A stretch of DNA of 18,095 bases from JAJCYE01 sp036260105 (GTDB taxonomy: Bacteria; Actinomycetota; CADDZG01; JAHWKV01): the NCBI GenBank assembly GCA_036260105.1, contig DATAAN010000203.1, forward strand, positions 1 to 18,095, in the 5' to 3' direction. Each line of letters starts with the position of its first letter. The first letter of the stretch is position 1. The notes below the pieces were generated by a model. The model was not told the origin of the DNA. It was given only the letters and a program-made list of their open reading frames with translations, and ran no database searches. This document shows positions 1-7,456 of the stretch, piece after piece. The translations under genes and the position numbers were made by a program.

Positions 1-13
1 GTGGCGGTCTGAG

Positions 14-2377
14 CTACGACCGGCGCAACGGCCCTCTCCGGAGGGGCTCCCGCCCCGGCGGCTGGTGTGGGCGCTCCCGCCGGGGGGGCGACGGGATCGC
101 GTAGGTGACCAGCTGCTGCTCGCCCAGCTCGAACTCCTCACCGTGGTGGCTCATCAGCAGGGGCTTTCCGGATTTGACCGAATAGGTCGCCTTGTCCGGT
201 AGCACAACGACGGAGATCTGGCGGCTCTTGTAGCAGAGGTTGAACGCCAGCCGCGTGATCCCGCTCGGCAGCCGGGGCGCGAATGCTAAAGCCTTTCCCC
301 CGACTCTCAGGCCCCCGAAGCCCGCCACCAGGACGTTCCACGTTCCGGCCATCGACGCCAGGTGGACTCCGTCGCTGGTGTTGTGGTGCAGGTTCGACAT
401 GTCGACCAGGGCCGCCTCCGCCAGATAGTCGTAAGCCAGCTCCAGGTGTCCGAGCTCGGCGGCGATCACCCCCTGGCAGGCCGCCGAGAGCGAGGAGTCC
501 CGAACTGTGATCCGCTCGTAGTAGGCGAAGTCGCGCTCCTTCTGTTCTTCGTCGGTGAAGTAGTCGTGCCTGAGGTGCATGGCCAGCACCAGATCGGCCT
601 GCTTCACCACCTGCTTGCGGTACAGGTCGAAGTAGGGATAGTGCAGCAGCAGCGGGTAACGCGACGGATCGGTTTCGTTGAAGTCCCACATCTGGTGCAG
701 CGTGTATCCCTCGGCCTGCGGGTGGACCCGCAGCTTCTCGTCGTAGGGGATGTACATGGCTGCGGCCGCCGCCCGCCAGGCACCGGGCTCGTCCTCCTGT
801 ATCCGCAGGGTACGGACGAGGTCCATGTGGCGCTCGACGGCGTCCGCGGCAGCCCGAAGGTTGTGCTGGGCCATCAGGTTCGTGTAGACGTTGTTGTCGG
901 CCAGGGCGTCGTACTCGTCGGGACCGGTTATGCCGTCGATGCGGAAGCGCCCGTCCCGGTCGTAGTGGCCGAGCCCCCGCCAGAGGCGGGCGGTCTCCAC
1001 GAGCAGCTCGACCCCGACGTCCCGCTCGAAACGCTCGTCTTCGGTGGCGTCGATATACCTGGTGACGGCGTAGGCGATGTCCGCGTTGATGTGGAAGGCA
1101 GCAGTGCTCGCCGGCCAGTAGCCGGAGCACTCCTCTCCGCCGATGGTGCGCCAGGGGAAGGCGGCACCCTCCAGGCCGAGATGCTGAGCTCGCTCCTTCG
1201 CAGCTTCCAAGGTCCGGTGCCTCCAGCGGAGGGCGTCGCCCGCGGCGTGGGGCATGGTGTAGGTGAGGACCGGCACAGCGAAGATCTCGGTGTCCCAGAA
1301 CTGGTGGCCCTCGTAACCCACGCCGGTAAGACCCTTTGCCGGGATCGGCCGACGCTCGGCGCGGGCGCCCGCCTGAAGCAGGTGGAACAGTCCGAGACGC
1401 ACCGCCTGCTGCACCTGAGGGTCGCCGTCGATCTCCACGTCGGCGTCCTCCCAGTAGTTGTCGAGATATCTGCGCTGCTCCTCGACGAGCCCGTCCCAGC
1501 CGGTGTGCTTGGCCGCGGTTAGAGCCGCGGTTACCTGGTCGAAAAGGGCCTGTCGGGATCGGGTCGCCGACCACCCGTACGCCAGGAACTTGATGATGCA
1601 CAGCTTCTGACCCGGCTTGAGGACGCTGGTGAAGGTGACCCGCGCCATGTCCTCTGCGACGTCGACCTCCACGTCGGTGTTGTGGGGGCCGTCGTAGACG
1701 TGGTCGATCGCGGCCGCCAGCCGGAGCTGGCTGCGTTTGGTGTGGTGCACGAGCGCTGCGCCGGTCTCCCAGCTGGAGAACTGATCGGACTCCAGCGGAG
1801 AGTCGAGGATTTGGGAGACACGCGGATCCTTGCGCGTCGGAGGCAGCGGCTCGTTCGCCACCAGCTCGGACTGGATCACCACGCGGGCGTCCCGGTCGAC
1901 GGCCTCGACCTCGTAGTTGATGGCGGCGACCGCCCGCTGGGTTAGCGACACCAGGCGGGTCGTGCGGATACGCGCCCGCTGGCCGGCCGGGGAGACCCAG
2001 TCGACCTCCCGGTAAAGCGTGCCCGCCTTCAGGTCGAGCACCCGCTCGTGCTTTTCCAGCTCGCCGTACCGGATGTCGAAGGGCTCGTCGTCCACCAGCA
2101 GCCGGATGATCTTGCCGTTGGTGACGTTGATGATGGACTGCCCCGACTCGGGATCGCCGTATCCCGGTTCGGCGCTGGGCAGGGGGCGGTACTCGTAGAA
2201 TGAGTTGAGGTAGGTACCCGGCAGCCCGTACGGCTCACCCTCGTCCAGGTTGGCCCGCAGCCCGAGGTGTCCGTTGGCCAGGGCGAAGAGCGACTCGGTC
2301 TCAGCCAGGGCGTTCAGGTTGAGGATCGACTCACGTACGCTCCACGGTTCGACCTGAAACTCGGGCGTCGGCGTCAC
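14..2377 (-). CDS. Glycoside hydrolase family 65 phosphorylase (trehalose/maltose/kojibiose phosphorylase type)
   Basis: This 787-residue protein matches the full length of GH65 enzymes, which split an alpha-linked glucose disaccharide with inorganic phosphate to give glucose and beta-glucose-1-phosphate in the cytoplasm. Seen in the sequence: an N-terminal beta-sandwich region (about 1-270), then an (alpha/alpha)6 barrel with the GHQFWDTEIF motif (about 357-366), the general-acid motif GPDEY (E488 is the expected catalytic acid), a VVKQAD motif typical of the family, and an HNTSDGVHLASMAGTW stretch near the phosphate-binding end. The start is GTG and overlaps the stop of the upstream HAD gene by four bases (GTGA), so translation is probably coupled. 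The C-terminal tail of about 25 residues is Arg/Pro-rich. The pairing resembles Mycobacterium tuberculosis Rv3400-Rv3401. The linkage of the natural substrate cannot be read from the sequence. The family call is secure, the substrate open. Confidence 0.93.
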   Translation of the reverse strand: MTPTPEFQVEPWSVRESILNLNALAETESLFALANGHLGLRANLDEGEPYGLPGTYLNSFYEYRPLPSAEPGYGDPESGQSIINVTNGKIIRLLVDDEPFDIRYGELEKHERVLDLKAGTLYREVDWVSPAGQRARIRTTRLVSLTQRAVAAINYEVEAVDRDARVVIQSELVANEPLPPTRKDPRVSQILDSPLESDQFSSWETGAALVHHTKRSQLRLAAAIDHVYDGPHNTDVEVDVAEDMARVTFTSVLKPGQKLCIIKFLAYGWSATRSRQALFDQVTAALTAAKHTGWDGLVEEQRRYLDNYWEDADVEIDGDPQVQQAVRLGLFHLLQAGARAERRPIPAKGLTGVGYEGHQFWDTEIFAVPVLTYTMPHAAGDALRWRHRTLEAAKERAQHLGLEGAAFPWRTIGGEECSGYWPASTAAFHINADIAYAVTRYIDATEDERFERDVGVELLVETARLWRGLGHYDRDGRFRIDGITGPDEYDALADNNVYTNLMAQHNLRAAADAVERHMDLVRTLRIQEDEPGAWRAAAAAMYIPYDEKLRVHPQAEGYTLHQMWDFNETDPSRYPLLLHYPYFDLYRKQVVKQADLVLAMHLRHDYFTDEEQKERDFAYYERITVRDSSLSAACQGVIAAELGHLELAYDYLAEAALVDMSNLHHNTSDGVHLASMAGTWNVLVAGFGGLRVGGKALAFAPRLPSGITRLAFNLCYKSRQISVVVLPDKATYSVKSGKPLLMSHHGEEFELGEQQLVTYAIPSPPRRERPHQPPGREPLRRGPLRRS

Positions 2378-3123
2378 TGTCCCTCCAGCAGCTCGGCGAG
2401 ATCCTTCACCACCACGTCGGCCCCTTTATTTTGCAGCGCCTCCGCCTGGTTCGCTCGGTCAACGCCCACCACGAATCCGAACCCTCCAGCCCGCCCGGCC
2501 TGGACGCCGGCCAGGGCATCCTCGAACACGGCGGCCGCCTCCGGCGGCACGCCCACGGCCTCGGCTGCCCTCAGGAAGGTGTCGGGGAACGGTTTGCCCC
2601 GAAGGCCCTCCCTCTCGGCGACGTTACCGTCGACCACCGTGTCGAACCGGCCGGCCAGTCCGCTGGCTTCCAGCACGGCGCTCGTGTTGGTGCTCGCCGA
2701 CACCACTGCCCTCTTTAGCCCGGCTCGGATGACGGCCTCGAGGTAGCGGCGAGAGCCCTGGAACGCCTCGACTCCTTTTTCGCGCATGAGCTGGTGGACC
2801 AGCTCGTTCTTGCGGTTTCCGAGCCCCCGAATCGTCTCAGCTGCCGGCGGGTCTGCCGAAGACCCTTCCGGCAGCGAGATGCCCCGGGACTCGAGGAAGG
2901 AGCGGACCCCGTCTGCCCTGGGCTTTCCGTCGATGTACCGGAGGTAGTCGGGCATCTCGAACGATACGAATTCGCTCCCCGAGGCACCGGCTCGCGATAG
3001 CAGGTACTCGTCGAACATCTGCTTCCACGCCGCGAAGTGGAGAGCGGCGGTGTGAGTCAGGACTCCGTCCAGGTCGAAGAGGCAGGCGGTGATGCCCTCC
3101 GGCAAGCCGAGGTCGCGGCTCAT
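2374..3123 (-). CDS. Beta-phosphoglucomutase-like HAD-superfamily protein
   Basis: This 249-residue protein looks like a beta-phosphoglucomutase, which converts beta-glucose-1-phosphate to glucose-6-phosphate. All four HAD motifs are visible: FDLDGVLT (D17 nucleophile, D19 acid/base), VSAST (S142/S144), GKPFPD (K177) and FEDA (E201, D202). The DGVLT-HTAALHF-AAW stretch is the arrangement typical of beta-PGM, and a helical cap lies between motifs I and II. The ATG at 3123 was chosen because the next six or so residues lead straight into the HAD core; the open frame continues upstream inside the PBP gene but adds only low-complexity residues. No clear Shine-Dalgarno is seen. It sits 28 bases after the PBP stop and overlaps the GH65 start, which supports it processing the GH65 product. 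A phosphatase of the same superfamily is the alternative. Confidence 0.9.
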   Translation of the reverse strand: MSRDLGLPEGITACLFDLDGVLTHTAALHFAAWKQMFDEYLLSRAGASGSEFVSFEMPDYLRYIDGKPRADGVRSFLESRGISLPEGSSADPPAAETIRGLGNRKNELVHQLMREKGVEAFQGSRRYLEAVIRAGLKRAVVSASTNTSAVLEASGLAGRFDTVVDGNVAEREGLRGKPFPDTFLRAAEAVGVPPEAAAVFEDALAGVQAGRAGGFGFVVGVDRANQAEALQNKGADVVVKDLAELLEGQ

Positions 3124-3151
3124 GGGGCGGGCAGACAGGTGGTCGACTGGA

Positions 3152-5359
3152 TCAGCAGAACGGGAAGCAGTCCTGGAAGACCTGCTTGTTGCGTTTGGAC
3201 GGATCCACCGCGTCCTGGACCGAGCGCTTCGGCGGCGGGGGATCGGGCCGGCTGGCGCGGCTGCCGCCGTCGTCATCGTCCCGAGGAGGCGCCGGCGCAA
3301 AGTTGCGGTTGCCGCCGCCGCTCACGCCCTCCGAGCCCGACCTGGACACCGACCTCTCGTCGACCGGAACCGGCCTGCCGCTGCTTGCCAGCGTAGCGTG
3401 CGGCGTACCGAGCTTCGGAATCACGATCTGCCCGCCGAGCTTCGGCCTGTGGAACCCAGACGCCGGCACTCCCTGCAGAGCGCCGTCCATGAACTTCTTC
3501 CAGATCTGCGCCGGGAAGGAGCCGCCGGTGACCTGGATGCCGCGTACGCGCTGCATCTCCGGGATCGTGCCGTCGGGAAGCGGCGCGTACCCCATCCACA
3601 CGATGGCGGTGAGCTCCGGTGTGTAGCCGGCGAACCAGGCGTTGGCGAAGTTTTGCGTCGTCCCGGTCTTGCCGGCCGCCGGGCGGCCCTTGAGCCGTGC
3701 CTTGGTTCCGGTGCCGGACAGGATGTTTCGTTCGAGCACGTAGTTGACGCTGTCGGCCACGTTGGGGTCGAGCGCCCTCTCGACGGCCGGCTGCTTCTCG
3801 ACGATCACCTCGCCGTCCGGGTGCGTGATCTTGGTGACCACCAGGGTCTCGGGCCGGTTTCCCCTCTGAGCGAAGGTCGTGTAGGCCCGGGCCATCTCCA
3901 GAGGCGTGACGTCGGTCGTCCCGAGCGCCAGGGCGCAGCCGGCGTCGTAAGCCGGGATCTTGATCCCCGTCCTCTCGGCGACCTCCATGAACTTGGTCGG
4001 GCTGACCACGTCGTCCATGAGCTGGGCGTAGACGGTGTTGACCGAGGCCAGCGTGGCCTGGGTGACGTCCATCGCGCCGTAGCTGGAGTTGCCGTAGTTG
4101 GAAACCTCCCACGGCTTGCCGTCGGCGTTCTTGCAGGTCGGGCTGTCCAGCTGGATCGGCGATGCGCCGGAGAAGGTGGAGGCGAGCGATTTGCCCATGT
4201 CCAGGAAGGCGGCCAGAGCAAACGGCTTGAACGCCGAACCTGCCTGCCGTCCGCCGCCGGTGCCGTTGACGTCCACCGCGAAGTTGAAGCCGCGGTTCCG
4301 GTCGATGCTGTCGACGACCCGCCCGCCGACCATCGCGCGCACCCGTCCCTGGCCGTCCATCGCCACGAGCGCGGTCTCCGGGTCGTCCGGGCGGTCGAGG
4401 GTGGAGCGGACGGCCGCCTCGGCGGCGTCTTGAGCCTTGAGGTCCAAAGTGGTGTGGATCTGCAGCCCGCCGGCCAGGATCTGCTCGTCGGTCAGGGCGA
4501 AATCGCGCTTGAGGATCCGCCTGACGTACTCCACGAAGTAGCCGGCCCTCGGCGAGTCGATCTCGATCGACATGCCGGGCTTGAACTGTGCCACCAGGTC
4601 CTCGCCTTTGGCGGCATCCGCCTCCGCCCTGCCCAGGTACCCTCCGGCGACCATGGCGTCGAGCACCCGGTTGCGCAGCTGAACCGCCGCCTCGGGGTTG
4701 CGGTCGATCTGGTAGCGCTCGGGCGAACGGATGGTTCCCGCCAGGAAGGCCGCCTGACCAGGGGTCAGCTCGGCGGCGGAAATTTTGAAGTAGGTCCTGG
4801 CGGCCGCCTCGGCGCCGTAGGCGCCACGGCCGAAGTACACGGTGTTGAGGTAGCGTTCGAGGATCTCCTCCTTGGGCATGTGGCGCTCGAGCTGCATCGC
4901 CCAGTAGATCTCCTTCACCTTCCGGGAGTAGGTGCGGTCCCGTCCGATGCTGGGAATGGTGTTGCGGGCCAGCTGCTGGGTGATCGTCGAGCCGCCCTGC
5001 TTGATCTGCCCGCCCTCGAAGTTGGCGCGGGCCGCCCGGATGACACCTTTGAGGCTCATGCCGTTGTGCTCGTAGAACTCGCGGTCCTCGACCGCCACGG
5101 TGGCCACGCGAAGATGGGGTGATATCTGCCCTATCGGGACGATGGTCCGGTTCTCCTCGCCGTGCAGGGTGGCGATAACCTGGCCGTCGTGGGCGAGCAT
5201 CTTTGAGGACTGGGCTGGACGGGTCATCTCCGGAAGGGGCACGTTGACCAGCTGGTGGACACCGTAGAGTCCGCCGATGGCCATGAACGCGCCAACCGCC
5301 ATCCAGGGCCACTTGCGGCCGATCCGAAAAACCAACGCCGACTTGAGTCGCATGTTCAT
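3152..5359 (-). CDS. Class A penicillin-binding protein (bifunctional glycosyltransferase/transpeptidase)
   Basis: This 735-residue PBP1-type enzyme polymerises lipid II and crosslinks peptidoglycan at the outer face of the cytoplasmic membrane. It has a short basic N terminus, one membrane helix (about 17-38), a GT51 domain (about 60-225) with EDREFYEHNG (E91 expected catalytic), GGSTITQQLARN and the ERYLNTVYFGRGAYG motif, then a transpeptidase domain with SAFK (S375 nucleophile), SVN (439-441) and KTGT (from 564). The C-terminal about 100 residues form a Gly/Pro/Asp-rich tail ending in a Cys-Phe-Pro-Phe-Cys motif, with no PASTA repeat seen. The ATG at 5359 has AAGGGC at 5368-5373 eight bases upstream; the ATG at 5353 is an alternative. 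It is the first gene of the probable PBP-HAD-GH65 operon and diverges from the AlkZ-like gene. Confidence 0.95.
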   Translation of the reverse strand: MNMRLKSALVFRIGRKWPWMAVGAFMAIGGLYGVHQLVNVPLPEMTRPAQSSKMLAHDGQVIATLHGEENRTIVPIGQISPHLRVATVAVEDREFYEHNGMSLKGVIRAARANFEGGQIKQGGSTITQQLARNTIPSIGRDRTYSRKVKEIYWAMQLERHMPKEEILERYLNTVYFGRGAYGAEAAARTYFKISAAELTPGQAAFLAGTIRSPERYQIDRNPEAAVQLRNRVLDAMVAGGYLGRAEADAAKGEDLVAQFKPGMSIEIDSPRAGYFVEYVRRILKRDFALTDEQILAGGLQIHTTLDLKAQDAAEAAVRSTLDRPDDPETALVAMDGQGRVRAMVGGRVVDSIDRNRGFNFAVDVNGTGGGRQAGSAFKPFALAAFLDMGKSLASTFSGASPIQLDSPTCKNADGKPWEVSNYGNSSYGAMDVTQATLASVNTVYAQLMDDVVSPTKFMEVAERTGIKIPAYDAGCALALGTTDVTPLEMARAYTTFAQRGNRPETLVVTKITHPDGEVIVEKQPAVERALDPNVADSVNYVLERNILSGTGTKARLKGRPAAGKTGTTQNFANAWFAGYTPELTAIVWMGYAPLPDGTIPEMQRVRGIQVTGGSFPAQIWKKFMDGALQGVPASGFHRPKLGGQIVIPKLGTPHATLASSGRPVPVDERSVSRSGSEGVSGGGNRNFAPAPPRDDDDGGSRASRPDPPPPKRSVQDAVDPSKRNKQVFQDCFPFC

Positions 5360-5436
5360 CGAATCTAGCCCTTGCCCCCCATGGTAGTCGAGTCGTACCC
5401 GAGCCCCTTTGCTGAGAAACCAAGGAAAATTCGTTG

Positions 5437-6483
5437 ATGCAATTGAATTCCTTATTGGACGGCGCAACCCTGAACCGGGCCGTCCTGGCGAGGCAGTGCC
5501 TCCTTCAAAGATCGTCCGATTCCATTCCCCGCGTGCTGGAGCAGATGGGCGGCCTGCAGGCTCAGTACGCGCCCAGCAGCTACGTCGGCTTGTGGTCCCG
5601 GCGAGCCGGGATGGAACGCGCGCAGCTGGACCGGGCGCTCGAGGATCGGGCGGTCGTTCAGGGCACCCTTATGAGGGTGACGATCCACCTCGTCTCGCAG
5701 GAGGACTACTGGCCTTTCGCCGTCGCCGTGCGCCGGGCTCGGCAGCAGGCGTGGCTCCGTTTGCTCCGGGGCAGGCGGACCGAGGGTGAGCTGGAGGCCC
5801 TCGCCGAGCGCGCCCGGGAGCTGTTGGCCGGCGGCCCCGTGAAGAGGCACGACGCGCTGCGGGAGCTCGGTGGTATCGACAACGGAACGTGGATCGGCAT
5901 CGGACTGTGGGCCGACATGGTGCGCGTGCCGCCATCGGGCACCTGGGACCACCGCAGGGCGGATCTCTACGCGCTTGCCGAGACCTGGATCGGACCGCCG
6001 CAGGTATCCGAGGACGACGCGATCCACCACACGATTCGTCGCTACCTGAACGCTTTCGGCCCGGCGTACCCCGGGGACCTGGCAAGCTGGAGCGGTCTGG
6101 CGGCGTCCGAGCTCGCTGCCCGCTTGAGGGAGATGGAGCTCGCCGTCTACCGGGATGACTCCGGCCGAGAGCTGTTCGACCTGCCGGACGCCCCGCTGCC
6201 CGAGGGGGCCACTCCGGCGCCGGTTCGGTTCCTTCCCACCTGGGACGCCAGCCTGTTGGTGCACTGCCGGCGTTCAGGCATCCTGCCGGAGGAGTACAGG
6301 CCCCGGGTGTTTCAGACCAAGACCCCCCACTCGGTCGGCACCTTCACCGTCGACGGGAGGGTCGCAGGCACGTGGAAGACGGACGGGAAACGCATCGTCA
6401 CATCCCCGTTTGCCCCTTTGGACAAGGCGTCGGAGATGGCCGTCGAGGATGAAGCGGAGGGACTGGAGGCATTCGTCGCTTAG
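5437..6483 (+). CDS. AlkZ/YcaQ-like winged-helix DNA-binding protein (HTH_42 family)
   Basis: This 348-residue protein resembles the HTH_42 (PF06224) family of winged-helix proteins, which includes the DNA glycosylases AlkZ of Streptomyces and YcaQ of E. coli, enzymes that excise bulky or crosslinked purines. Near the N terminus it has GGLQAQYAP (Q41-A-Q43), which fits the catalytic Q-x-Q motif described for AlkZ. Also typical of the family are GTLMRVTIHLV (around 74-84), FLPTWDASLLVHCRRSGILP, and FTVDGRVAGTWK near the C terminus. The ATG at 5437 follows AAGGA (5422-5426) by ten bases; an in-frame TTG directly before it (5434) has better spacing (seven bases) and is an alternative start. YqgE follows 33 bases downstream on the same strand. 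The family call is good; glycosylase activity is inferred from the motif only, as many family members are uncharacterised. Confidence 0.8.
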   Translation: MQLNSLLDGATLNRAVLARQCLLQRSSDSIPRVLEQMGGLQAQYAPSSYVGLWSRRAGMERAQLDRALEDRAVVQGTLMRVTIHLVSQEDYWPFAVAVRRARQQAWLRLLRGRRTEGELEALAERARELLAGGPVKRHDALRELGGIDNGTWIGIGLWADMVRVPPSGTWDHRRADLYALAETWIGPPQVSEDDAIHHTIRRYLNAFGPAYPGDLASWSGLAASELAARLREMELAVYRDDSGRELFDLPDAPLPEGATPAPVRFLPTWDASLLVHCRRSGILPEEYRPRVFQTKTPHSVGTFTVDGRVAGTWKTDGKRIVTSPFAPLDKASEMAVEDEAEGLEAFVA

Positions 6484-6516
6484 TTACAAGGTCTGCCCTT
6501 GGGGGATTATTGGGGG

Positions 6517-7056
6517 ATGGAGAACCTCATGGGCAGCCTTCTAGTGGCCAACGGATCGCTTCTCGACCCGAACTTCCGGCGGACGGTGGTCGTCATCACC
6601 GAGCACAACGAGGAGGGTGCCGTCGGCCTGGTGCTGAACCGGCCGGCGCCGGTCACCGTCGCGGAGGCCGCCCCCATGCTCTCGTCTCTGGTGGAGCCGG
6701 GATCTCCGATCTACATCGGCGGGCCGGTGCAGCCGGAGGCCGCCATCGTGCTTGCGGACTTCGAAACCTTCCCGTTCGACGGCAGGATCGTGATCGGATC
6801 CATCGGGCTGCTGTCCACGTTCAGCGGGGAGACCGAGCCGGCCATCAAGCGGGCCCGGGTGTTCGCGGGCTACGCCGGCTGGGGGCCCGGCCAGCTGGAG
6901 GCGGAGGCGGACGAGGATGCCTGGATCATCGAAGACGCGTTCCCCGACGACATATTCACCTCGGAGCCGCACCGCCTGTGGAGCAGGGTGCTGGCCCGGA
7001 AGGGCGGAAGCTTCAAGCTGCTGGCCCTCATGCCGGACGACCCGTCCAACAACTAG
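6517..7056 (+). CDS. YqgE/AlgH family protein (UPF0301)
   Basis: This 179-residue protein is of the YqgE/AlgH family (UPF0301), whose members are widespread, cytosolic and without an agreed biochemical role. Family motifs are clear: MGSLLVANGSLLDPNFRRTV at the start, EGAVGLVLNRP, PIYIGGPVQPEA, FAGYAGWGPGQLEAE and a C-terminal LWSRVLARKGG stretch. The ATG at 6517 was chosen because its first residues line up with the usual actinobacterial start (MExLxGxLLVA); GGGGGA at 6501-6506 lies about ten bases upstream, and an in-frame TTG at 6499 is an alternative. It probably shares a transcript with the AlkZ-like gene. Its stop codon shares a CTAG with the stop of the convergent minus-strand gene. Confidence 0.93.
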   Translation: MENLMGSLLVANGSLLDPNFRRTVVVITEHNEEGAVGLVLNRPAPVTVAEAAPMLSSLVEPGSPIYIGGPVQPEAAIVLADFETFPFDGRIVIGSIGLLSTFSGETEPAIKRARVFAGYAGWGPGQLEAEADEDAWIIEDAFPDDIFTSEPHRLWSRVLARKGGSFKLLALMPDDPSNN

Positions 7057-7400
7057 AAGCCCCGCTTGGCGTACCTCTCGTAATTCAGCCTGAAGAGGGC
7101 GACGACGTCGTCGATGTCCTCCGGCCCGTTGATCCACCGGCTGACCCAGCCGCTCTGCGGCAGGACGTGGTGGGGGACCGCCCGGCCGGCAGCCACCAGC
7201 TCGTCACGCAGCCGGCGCGGGAACGGAAGATCGGCCAGCCGCTCGCCGTGCAGATGCCCGATCTCGACCTTGCCGAGGTGAAACTCCGTCCCGCCGAAAC
7301 GGTGAGGTGAAGCGACGACGCCGGGCCAGCTGGCGACCCGCTCGGTAATCGCTTGATGGATGCCCGGATGACGGACATCTGCGCCTGCTGCCTGAACCAT
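7053..7400 (-). CDS. Luciferase-domain (DUF5519-like) protein
   Basis: This 115-residue protein resembles the small 'luciferase domain' family (PF17648, DUF5519), stand-alone proteins without proven light-emitting activity. Supporting stretches are WPGVVASPHRFGGTEFHLG, then EIGHLHGERLADLPFPRRLRDEL and a C-terminal HHVLPQSGWVSRWI followed by an acidic VVALFRLNYER helix. No signal peptide or membrane segment is visible. The ATG at 7400 is fixed by an excellent Shine-Dalgarno (AAGGAGG, 7406-7412) five bases upstream. It lies 55 bases after the ABC-F stop on the same strand and may be read from the same transcript. Its stop overlaps the YqgE stop in one CTAG. The cellular role is unknown. Confidence 0.75.
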   Translation of the reverse strand: MVQAAGADVRHPGIHQAITERVASWPGVVASPHRFGGTEFHLGKVEIGHLHGERLADLPFPRRLRDELVAAGRAVPHHVLPQSGWVSRWINGPEDIDDVVALFRLNYERYAKRGF

Positions 7401-7441
7401 CGCCGCCTCCTTCTCTCTGCCCGAGGGTACGACTTAAAGAC

Positions 7442-7456
7442 GGCTTGAAGTCAAGC
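7442..7456 (-). terminator. Weak hairpin just after the ABC-F stop codon
   Basis: On the minus strand GCTTG-ACTT-CAAGC makes a 5-base-pair stem with a small loop starting at the ABC-F stop, followed by a short T-containing stretch (GTCTTTAA). It is too short and its T-run too weak for a confident terminator; it could give partial termination before the luciferase-domain gene. Confidence 0.25.

Noticed and set aside
362..1522. A 386-codon plus-strand frame inside the GH65 gene, with a long minus-strand frame at 138-1601 beside it
   Set aside because: No domain or start signal, and the GH65 frame is fully supported. The overlapping minus-strand frame reads Arg/Gly/Pro-rich nonsense.
3089..5122. 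A 677-codon open frame on the plus strand opposite the PBP gene
   Set aside because: It mirrors the codon pattern of the real gene in very GC-rich DNA, has no recognisable domain and is Arg/Gly/Val/Leu-rich; the PBP reading has all catalytic motifs.
7442..7456. Strong intrinsic terminator between the ABC-F and luciferase-domain genes
   Set aside because: The stem is only five base pairs and the T-run weak, so it is listed at low confidence only.
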